A stretch of 64,000 nt of DNA from Corylus avellana. Lineage: Eukaryota; Streptophyta; Magnoliopsida; Fagales; Betulaceae. The stretch lies in the NCBI RefSeq assembly GCF_901000735.1, contig NC_081547.1:26399382-26463381 (forward strand), given 5' to 3'. Each line of letters opens with the position of its first letter. Position 1 is the stretch's first letter. The translations under genes were made by a program, and so were the position numbers. Below are positions 49,001 through 58,849 of the stretch, in pieces. Under the pieces are notes generated by a model that searched no databases, was not told where the DNA came from, and saw only the letters and a program-made list of their open reading frames with translations.

Positions 49001-51300
49001 TTCAGAACTCAGATCAGCTTATCATGGTCTTCCCTTTTTGGTTCAGCAACCAGGTTGAACTACTTCTCTTCTCGTCGAAGTAGTAGTAATAACAATAGCA
49101 ATAATAGTAGTAATAAGAAACATTAAAAAACTATTACCTAAGTTGCTGGGAAAACAGGGTACAGTTTAGAGTGTTAGAGTTTGCACACGATCAAGAACCT
49201 CAAGGTATTTGCTTGGAATATTTGGGAACAGAAGTTGATGACGGTTACCTGGGTAAAAGGTCAATGTTCCTGGAAACTGCGAGGATGCACCTATTTGTGT
49301 TTTTAGGTAAATGTCATCTCTTGGGGTGGTCGTGGGAGGGTGTGACCACGACTGGTTCTTGTTTTAACACCCTAACAAGATAAGACGACTGGTCAATGAG
49401 TACGCTGGGCCAACTCGTGTAATTGACTTGACCCATGTATGTGGTTGGAGAATTGACTTTGGATTGTCTTGTCGGCTGGAACCATTGTTGGAGTTGACTG
49501 CGAAAGACCTATCAAATTTAATATAAAATATAATCAAGCACCAGTGCAAATGGAGGATAATTTGCTATTGAAACATTTGCTATTTGTGCCCAGAATAATT
49601 GTATGTATATATATAAGCGGTCCCCATATATAGCTTACAAGCACTTTGGTCTTTCAAAAACACAACAAAAAATAAGGCATGGTCGAAAAAGACACAGGCC
49701 CTATTGCTTCTGACAGCCTTAGCCTGATTATGGGACCCATGAAGTAGATATATTATCGGCTTTCAGATCCAATTTAGGGCCAAATGATTACTCTACTTGT
49801 TGAATTCGCATGAGGTACCAGAAGGATATCTTCTGCAAAGTCTGACCTAATCCAACCTATCACCAATAACGTTCATGTGGTCGTCTTCTTGTTTATCTTA
49901 CGATTGACTGACAGCTTACATCTCGGCTTTAGATTTGAATTGTGTTTGGAACAAATACTATCAAGGCGGTAAGAAAGCCAAGTAACTCTTTAGTTTGGAG
50001 AAAATCTGTCTTGCGCGGATGGGTGCACTTATACTGTCGATTGTCACTGGCATAATGACATTTTCTTTAAAATCTCCTTCAATTGATTTCTTCGTTTGAA
50101 ATCTCGATTTCTTTCGGTTTTGGTTGTTGGCACCACAGCGCCAACGGAGGGTGGTCTCGCCTTTTTGTCGAGCGTGCTGCAATTTGGCGTGGTGTTTTAT
50201 TGAGTTTTTGTAAGGAGGGTGCAACGAGTTTGTCATATTTGGGGTCATGTAGTGATTTTGTGGCAGTGCAATAGTATTGGCTGCGTTGGATCAAGTGTGC
50301 ATAAATATTCATGTGCTTTTGACTTTCGATAGAATGAATGGTTGGGCGTGGACGAAGATCATTTCATTTGTATAAGGAGCTATTTTTTTATTCACATGGG
50401 ACAGCTGCAGAAGACTTTTATAAAGAAAGAATGGTATATTCTTAAGATTTTGTGAACGCCGAATAAACAAATTATTCAACACAAAGCTTGATTAATTTGT
50501 TGGACAAAACAAAGAAAATTAAAAGAATCAACTAATGGTAAAAGACTTTTTTTGTAAGTGAAATTTCAATTAATTATATACAGAAGAAAATGCCATTTCC
50601 ATTAAAGTGTCCGGTTTTTAGCAGGCCCCCATAAAACTTTGGCCTCATATTCTATTAAAGTGTCCTGTCTTGAATACTTGGCCCAACGATTAGGTAACAA
50701 TAGAAAGACGAGGCAACGGTTACAACAAAACAATATACCTTAAAAATGGCGACTACCCAACAATAAGCCCAGCCCAACATATATTATCTGAGCGTTCGTA
50801 ATACTAATTTACATTTTTATTTAAAATAATTAATTAGAAGCTAATTTTTTATTTGAATTTTGAACAAATGATTTTTCCAATGCACTTCACACCTAATTAT
50901 TATTTCTTTTTATATCATTTAAAAATTATTTGTTTATCCTTTCTTTTATTTCATTTTTCAAACATTTACTTGGAAAGAGAGAAAAATAAATAAATGAATA
51001 AATAAAGAGAGGGAGAGGGAGAGATAAAACCATTAAAAAACTTATGCACTCATCTACAATATTTTCCTACATTTTAGTAAGCACTATAGATGAAATGCAA
51101 AATGCATTCCAGATGAAAATGTTTTTTTAAAGATCTTGTTAGTCATTTTACATACAAATTCCAAACATATAAGCTATTGTGGGTGCTCTATATGTGCCTA
51201 GATTTTCAATTGGTTCACAATTGTTTTTACGACTTGATGACATGGGAGCCATGTCATAAAAATAAAAAATAAACATCCTCCAATCATATGCCGTTAAGTG
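49001..51300. other. Intergenic DNA, no recognised gene
   Basis: At 50079-50312 both strands stay open for 60-77 codons over moderately GC-rich DNA that resembles decayed coding sequence, but I recognise no family. The rest is AT-rich. A short GA-rich run is at 51006-51024. Confidence 0.35.
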
Positions 51301-52270
51301 TCGGTAAGTTGTAATATAAATTATTTGATAATTAAATTAATCAATTCTTACAAACTTAAATTATTGAAATAAGTGATTATTTAACATAGTATCAATACAA
51401 ACGTTACGAGTTCTAACATTGTTTCCGTTATTCACCTTAGGGGTGTGCAAACCGTGCGGTTATAACCGACCTGTCAATCGCTAACCACTTTGGTAGGCAG
51501 TTATTAAAAACTGCTAACCGCCTAGAGCGGTTGCGGTTAGCGGTTTTAGGGGTAGGGCAAGGCAGTTAATAACCCTTAACCGCCTACCTTTATATATAAT
51601 AATATTAAAATATATATTAAATATTTTATACTATAAAATATTTTTGATTAATGGATTTTGGCTATTTATGACTATGTATGTGAAATCACTGAAATATATA
51701 ATGTGGTATGTGATGTTTTGGGCCAAGCCTTATTCAAAAAATTGGCTAGCCCAAAAAAAGCATTTTTTTTCCTTCATATTTTTTGAAATATTTTGGCCTT
51801 AAACCCTTAAAATAAGCCCAAAAAACAGGCCGATTAAAGGCCTAAAACACTTAAAATGCCCATATAAAAAAAACGGTTATAAAACTGCTAGTTATTGGAT
51901 TGAATAACCGCTAACCGCCAATTATAAAATAACCGCCTAGGCGATTGCGGTTATTAAAAATCGATAACCGCCGGTTATAACCGTTTGCACACCCCTAGTT
52001 CACCTCATATTTTAATCAAATATTTCATTTGTTGGGCCTTACGTATTAATGAAAAGTTTGAACTTACACGTGAGGTAAAGTGTTATAATATAAATTAAAT
52101 AATTAAATTCATCAATTTCTATCAGTTTAAGGTATTAAGATTAGTGCAAAAATGTCTTGAGTTTTAACATTGTTTGTCATTTACATCATATTTTAATTAA
52201 ATATTTCATGTGTTGAGACTTACTTGTTAAGGGAGAGTTTGAGCTCACATGTAAGGGAAAATGTTAAAAT
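51300..52270. repeat. Dispersed AT-rich repeat, at least two units, split by a hAT element
   Basis: Modules GTGTTATAATATAAATTAAA TAATTAAATTCATCAATTTC, ATATTTTAATTAAATATTTC and TTGTTGGGCCTTACGTATTA recur between 51305-51437, 52006-52110 and 52079-52260. The hAT element at 51438-51997 interrupts one unit at ..TTCACCT. Similar modules occur at 35430-35690 and 2290-2600. Confidence 0.6.
51438..51997. mobile_element. Non-autonomous hAT-type element, 560 bp
   Basis: TIRs TAGGGGTGTGCAAACCG and (complement of the right end) TAGGGGTGTGCAAACGG, flanked by 8-bp copies ATTCACCT (51430-51437) and GTTCACCT (51998-52005). Sub-terminal DNA is packed with GCGGTTA/TAACCGC in both orientations. No transposase frame. 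An 8-bp duplication and this TIR are hAT hallmarks. Confidence 0.85.
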
Positions 52271-52597
52271 ATTTTCTTAAACAAAGAGATAGGGGATAGG
52301 AAGGGGCAATATTGTCTCGAGACCCTTCAACCCTATTTGGATCCTCCATGTAGTCGTCTCGTACATGAGCATGAGCCTCGAAATACTCTTTAACCCTATC
52401 TAAACCTCTGATTGGTAACAATAATCGTCGGCGGGGGGAAAAAAAAAATGTGGTAAGCACAAAACATTCTCCATCATAGGGATAAACCATACACAACAAG
52501 GGGGACAACTAGCAAGAAAAACACCACGAACAAAAAAATAATAATAACATGGAAGAGTAGTATCAGTGGAGCCCAAGGTGGAGGAGGAGAAATATGG

Positions 52598-52629
52598 TTT
52601 TTTCTTTTTTAATATGTCCGCACAAGATG
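52598..52629 (-). mobile_element. 32-bp truncated SINE tail with 9-bp target-site duplication
   Basis: Between perfect copies of GAAATATGG (52589-52597 and 52630-52638) lies, on the minus strand, CATCTTGTGCGGACATATTA followed by an A-rich tail, the exact 3'-end theme of the SINE family (CTTGTGCGGACAT..). Confidence 0.75.
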
Positions 52630-53006
52630 GAAATATGGCATTTTGACTTTTGAGGAGACTATTTGGAGTGCGAAATTCGTGCGCGCGGTGCTTGAGATGC
52701 ACATTTGGGCGCGTGATATCCACACTTGGGCACTTGGATGTCGGATGGAGATGTGGGTGGCGGCGGCGGAGGCAAATGGCACCGGTGAACACAGCGAAGT
52801 GGTGTGTGTTATGTTGGGCTGGCAGAGGAAAATATAGCAAGGTTTTAAAAAATCTGATCTAAGAACCTTGACAAATTTAGCTAGTGATGCAGTGGATGTG
52901 GCGGAAGGCACAATGGAGAAGGTGGATAACGATGGAAAAAGGTGGATAATACCATAGAGAGGGTTTGCTGCTATTGTTTGGGAAAGATCACCAAAAAATA
53001 ACACAC

Positions 53007-53009
<3 letters not shown>

Positions 53010-53041
<32 letters not shown>

Positions 53042-53200
53042 GAGAAAAAAGGAGGAAGAGATAAGAAACAATCCCTCCTCCCTTAGGCCGCACCTACGGC
53101 GGTAGGGAACCTCACCAAGGAGGGGGGAAAGACCTTATTCTAGAGAAAATGAGGAGTCTCTCTCAAATGAGAGAAAAGTATGCCAACCATTTCTCTATTA
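53010..53200 (-). mobile_element. Retroposed sequence with poly-A tail, unclassified
   Basis: The plus strand shows about 28 T residues at 53010-53037 followed by GC-richer DNA (CCCTCCTCCCTTAGGCCGCA CCTACGGCGGTAGGGAACCT). Read on the minus strand it is a body ending in a poly-A tail. Body identity and 5' end are unknown. Confidence 0.4.
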
Positions 53201-53329
53201 TATAATAGGGAAATGTACACCTATTAAATATCTCCTAAACTCTTATAAAAATAGTTTCATGGCAATAATAATTAACTAATAATCATGGCAATATATACGT
53301 TATAATTGACTAAATTATATTCGAGGGTA

Positions 53330-53438
53330 ACTTTTTTTTTTTTAACATGTCCGCATAAGAGGGGGATGGAGATTCAAACTAGAGACCTCCATTTCATCGG
53401 GTGTGGTCTCAGTCGATTGAACTACCTCCTAGAGACTT
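53330..53438 (-). mobile_element. tRNA-derived SINE, minus-strand copy
   Basis: The complement reads GGAGGTAGTTCAATCGACTG..GGTCTCTAGTTTGAATCTCC..CTTATGCGGACATGTTAAAA: A box TAGTTCAATCG, B box GTTTGAATC, family tail and A run. A weak target-site duplication (GAGGGTAACT / AGAGTGACT) is possible. Confidence 0.75.
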
Positions 53439-53815
53439 CAAGAGTGACTCTTGAACAGTTATCTAAGTCATTCAAACAGTATTAACCAACGTGATATAAA
53501 ATTCAACCAATTATTGTTGATACTTTAAGCATCTTATTTTTGACAAGTGACAATAAAAAAAAAAAGAAAAAAAGAAAAAAAAGTAGGTTTATTTTTTGTT
53601 TTTTTTTTTTTTCACATGTCAAGTTAAATGGACACATCTGTATTTTATTGGGTATTCTGTATTGCATTGTCTTATGCCTACATGTTTTTGCTGAAAACCC
53701 TAACAACAACTGGAATAGAAGGCAACAATTTGACAAGGATAAAAACAATAAGGAGTTTTACCCAAAAAAAAAAAAAAAAAAAGACAATAGGGAGTGGTTT
53801 GATCAATTTTAAATT

Positions 53816-54188
53816 GAGATATGCTATAGAATGTAATAAAAACTTCATATTTTGCTTATACAAGTTCATGTGGCAAGATGCCACATCATCTTCTTTTTGT
53901 TTTGTCTTTTGAGAAATGTTTCAATCTAATAAAAACTCAACATTTTGCATATGAAAGTCCATGTAGTAAGATGCCACATAATTTTTTTTTTGAAGGAAAA
54001 AACACAAAATAAAAAGAAGATGATGTGGCATCTTGTCACATTGACTTTTATGGGCAAAATATGAAGTTTTTATTACATTATAACATATTTCTCGTCTTTT
54101 TCCCTCCACCAAAAATATGATGTGGCATTTTACCACATGAACTTTTATGGATAAAATATAAATTTGTTATTAAATTATAGCATTTCTT
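53816..54188. mobile_element. 373-bp inverted-repeat MITE with an inner inverted pair
   Basis: Exact 9-bp TTTTAAATT flanks (53807-53815 and 54189-54197). The outer arms GAGATATGCTATAGAATGTA ATAAAAACTTCATATTTTGC and the complement of the right end AAGAAATGCTATAATTTAAT..TTTATATTTTATCC pair over about 80 bases including GTTCATGTGG..GATGCCACATCAT. Inside, a second pair of the same modules (53925-53985 and 54010-54095) faces inward. Confidence 0.75.
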
Positions 54189-54476
54189 TTTTAAATTTTA
54201 GAGAATGATTTGGCAAAAGCTTAAATCTCATTAACATTTATTATTAATTTTTTTTTTTTTTTTTTTATAAAAAAAAGGAAAAGAAAAAAAAAATCCTTAG
54301 AAACGATTTTTTTTTTTTTTTTTAATTTTTTTTAAAATTAGGATTCTAAATTTATTATGAACGAACTAAAAAGGGATTAATTAAGTTTGTTGGTGATAAT
54401 TATACCCTTCCTCTACCGCCAAACAGCGTTTCCAAGTCCTCTGCCAAACACGACCCAAGTAGACCCCCCAGCTTCA

Positions 54477-54517
54477 ACCCCCCTCCCCCCTCTCTCTCTC
54501 TCTCTCGCTCTCTCTAT
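54477..54517 (+). promoter_or_regulatory. Pyrimidine patch in the SAC3A core promoter/leader
   Basis: CCCCCCTCCCCCCTCTCTCT followed by further CT repeats. Such Y-patches lie near plant start sites; no TATA box was seen upstream. The leader likely has an intron from 54765 (GGAG|GTTTGG) to 54893 (TTAATTAG). Confidence 0.45.
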
Positions 54518-54905
54518 CTATTTGAAATCTTCGAATTCCTATCTCGGCGTTCCTACTCTTTATATCTAATACTTTGCTTCTTCAATTTCATTGTTCATTA
54601 ACTTCAAATAAGCTTCTTCCATATTGCTTGCTATTTTTTTGGTTATTATTTGTTTGTTCGTTCCTTTTGATCTGAAATTTGCTTCTGAATATCTCCAAAT
54701 TGGCTTCGGATCCCCCGATTCAGTTTCGAGATCGACTTCCCGGTGTTAACTCAAGATTTTTGGAGGTTTGGATCGTTTTCCAATAGATTTCGAGCAAATT
54801 AGGGTTTTGTAATTACTGTCTTAGGGTTCGTGATTGATTAAACTGAGCGTAAACTATTTGTTTGACTGTTGGATTCTTGTTGTGCTTAATTAGGATGCGG
54901 ATAAG

Positions 54906-57900
54906 ATGATGAATCAAGGAGTAAGTACTGAGACCATACCTCCCGTGGACTCCGGTTCGCTCGAGGTAATTTATAGAGACTATTGTTGTTCTATATTCTG
55001 TTTGATAGTATGAGTTTAAATGAATGTTTTGTTTAAAAAATGTTTTTAGTGGGTTAATTGGGTTTGTTTGTGTTTTTGTGAATTCATTGGTTAGTGGGTT
55101 GATTACCTTAAATGAGAATAAGTGCTTCTATTGTTCAATATCAATAAAATGTTCTGGAGGAAGTCATTGCTCGCTATTGTAACAAAATAGTATATATATA
55201 TATATATATATAGCCTGATGCACTTTTAATTGATTATCTTAAATGAGAATAATTGCTTCTATTATTCAGATTTTTTTTTTTGCTTCTATTGTTCAATATC
55301 ATTAACTTGTTCTACTTATCAAAAAGATATCAATAAAGTGTTATGGAGGAAGTCATTGCTCCCTATTGCAACAAAATAACATCCTCAGAAATGCAAAATT
55401 GAAATAAATATCTTATGAAATTTCTGCTGCTCGTACAAAATTACATGTGAATTGTGAGTAAACAGTTCAAACGTATATGGCCTATGCATGGGACTACATG
55501 CAATAGTTGCATGTATTCATCATGGACAAGGAACTATGGTCTGGAAGGCCTGTTTGGGGAACGTTTTGCAGTTTACATAGGCTGGCGTTGTATTGCTGGG
55601 GTCTTTTTTTGTATCCTGCACGTTTCTTTTCTTCTGTTTATATCAGTTAAATACATGTTGCAACTCTTGTAAGTTCCTCATTGAGTGCATTTCTTAAATT
55701 CATGTGGTTTATTGGTTGCTGTGAGTGGTAACAGTTATTAACATACTTTGCATTCATTTATTTTTCAGAACCATCACGTAGTTGATGCAAGCCAAGGACA
55801 GACATCTTCATATTTTCCTCCAACAGCTGGATCTGATGCCATATCATGGACCATTCACCGTGCGGATCATAACTCCACCCAGAACGGGACTCTTCCCAGT
55901 TCCACTTCCACGTACCAATATGATTACCACACACAGCCACCCACGAGAAATGTTCAAGAAGGTCTGAATGCAGCATCCCTCCCTTCTAGTTCATCGAGTT
56001 TGGGAACAGCGAATGTATCACAAGATTACAATGGCTATGCATCGTACCCTAATTCTACTGATCCATATGGTTATGGAAGCACTGGATACCCGGGTTACTA
56101 TAATAGCTACCAGCAGCAGCAGCAGCAGCAGCAGCAGTCTAACCAACCCAGCTATCAACAGCAGCAGTTTAACCACTCCAGTTATCAGCAGCAGCAGCCT
56201 AACCATTCCAGCTATCAGCAGCAGCAGCCTAACCATTCCAGCTATCAGCAGCAGCAGCCTAACCACTCCAGCTATCAGCAGCAGCAGTCTAACCATTCCT
56301 ACTCACAAACTGTAGGAGCATATCAAAACACAGGTGCTCCTTATCAGCCTCTTTCCTCATTTCAGAATACAGGGTCTTATGCTGGGCCTGCAAGTTATTC
56401 AAGCACTTACTACAATCCTGGTGATTATCAGACAGCTGGAGGTTACCCAAGTAGCAGTTACAGTAATCAGAATACCTTGTGGAATGATGCCAATTATACA
56501 AATTATACTACCCATCAGTATTCAAACTACACTCCAGACACTACAGCTTATAGTTCTGGTACTACTACTGCACCTTCCCTGCATTATCAACAGCAGTACA
56601 AGCAATGGGCTGATTATTACAGTCAAACTGAAGTCAGCTGTGCTCCTGGCACGGAGAATATGTCAGTTGCTAATACATCTAATGTTGGGTGTCCGATTCC
56701 TGGTGTGAGTGGTGAATATCCAGCTTCAAATACCCAGACACCACCTTCTTACACCCCCCCATCTTGGAGGCCAGAGTCCAGTTCATCTGAATTGGCTTCA
56801 GTGCAGGTTTTAATTCCCTTGTATATAGAACTTAAAAGATATTATTTGCCCCATTTACTTGACTGTGATTGATATTCTAATGCGCACTAACGCGCACACG
56901 CACACGCACACGCACACGCGCACACACACATCTTTGCATATATATATATATATACACACACGCATATGTACGTAATAATCTTCTATTGAGTATATGTACA
57001 AACTTGTAATTGGTGATGCAATTGCATCACTCAAATCTGTTTCCTGTATTGTTTTCATGACAGATCACATTGAGTCTTCTTGGATTAATTAATTATTTTG
57101 CAATACTGCTTGGTAGTTAAATTGCCATTGCCTTTCTCTGGTCTTTTCGTTTTGTCAGCCTGCTGCAGGAATTAGTGGTGCCAATGATGGTTACTGGCAA
57201 CATGTGGCTCCAAGTTCTCAAATTCTCCACACTAGTCCCATGCAACCCCAATCACAAAAGTCTTTGGATCCAAAAACTTCCTATGATATCTTTCAGGATC
57301 AACAGCAAACTGCATATTCTCAAGTACCTAATGTACAATATCCTGCTAATAATCAGGTGCCCCAGAGTTATCAATCTCCTGTGCAAACTGTTCCATCTTT
57401 GGATACACGAAGGGTAAGCAAATTGCAGATTCCAACAAACCCTAGAATTGCTTCAAATTTGACCTTCGGTTTTCCAAAAACCGATAAGGATAGCTCTACA
57501 ATCAGTGCAGCAGCAAAACCTGCTTATATCAGTGTGAATGTTTCACCAATGCCAGATGAGAAAGTATTATCTAATAGTGCTGCTGATTCTATACTTAAGG
57601 TGAGATTCCTTCTTTGTTTGTTTAGTTGCCTTTTCAAATTATATCATCCAAGGGAACTTGTTTTGTAAGGTAGACTGCAAAGATACCGTTACCATCCATC
57701 CAACTAATTGTTAGTAATGGCTTATCTACTAATTATAAAGAATGTAAGACTTAGCAGATGCAGAAACACATACTAAAATATGGAATTGCGAAACATAAAT
57801 ATCCTTTTTTTAATGCTGGAAGCTCGTTTATTTTGCTTTGAAGTGCAAGTCTTCAATGCCATGTTTTCGAAACTGGAATCTTGTCTTATTGTTGTTAAAT

Positions 57901-58808
57901 ATGGTATTGGATTGACATAATAATCCTTCTTTTCTAATGCTGGAAGCCTGAATATCTTCCTCCGTATGAGTCTTGCAATGCGACGTTTGGCAAACTATAA
58001 CCCAAAGAGGAACTTCTTGGGTTGATGGTTGGCTGGTTTTGTAGTAGCGGTTGAGGATTATTTAAGTGGATGCAGTATGTCCAGCCATACCCTTGGAAGG
58101 CATTGTATGATGTGCAATAATAAATACAAAACTGTGATTTTGTTGTTGAACTGTTTACACTGATCATTTGGTTGAGTTCTTGGCTTCCTTGCTTTTATTT
58201 GACAACAAGGACATCATTACAAAGTATTGAATTTATTTAAATAAATTGAGGAGCGTTTCATTTTTATTATTTTTTGCTTACATTCTTTTGAGTTAGTCCT
58301 ATTATTTGGTTGAGCTGCAATCTATAGGTTTTGATGTCCACCATGATGGCTAAGGACTGGAAAGTGTTGGTTTTAATTGCTCATGGAGTCTTTTTAACTC
58401 ATTCATGTTTCGTAGCTCTGCATGTCATGCTTCCTTAAGTGCACTTGTGTAATCAATTTTATAAATTTGGAATTTAGTTTCTAGACTTTTGATGATTTGA
58501 GTGACAGATGTTTCTATCAGAGACTTGGATGATATGGTTTATTCTAACTATTTAAACTATCTAATGTTATTTTATAACACAAATTGACACTGCAATGGTT
58601 TGGTTCGTGACTTAATGTGTCATGATATAGTTAATGACTGTTTTGGTGCATGCAGCCTGGTATGTTCCCCAGGTCGCTACGCGGTTATGTTGAAAGGGCT
58701 TTGGCTCGCTGTAAAGATGATACGGAAATGACAGCCTGCCAGGCTGTCCTGAAGGAGGTAAGCGGCATAGGAGTTGGCAGGTGCATTCAATTGTGAAGTT
58801 GCATGTGT

Positions 58809-58849
<41 letters not shown>

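Noticed and set aside
52400..53004. Two overlapping minus-strand frames of 131-146 codons
   Set aside because: They run through a SINE-tail insertion and low-complexity DNA, with no recognisable protein family.
56018..56296. Antisense frame of LLLLIAG-type repeats resembling a membrane protein
   Set aside because: It is the complement of the CAG-rich SAC3A minisatellite, not a gene.
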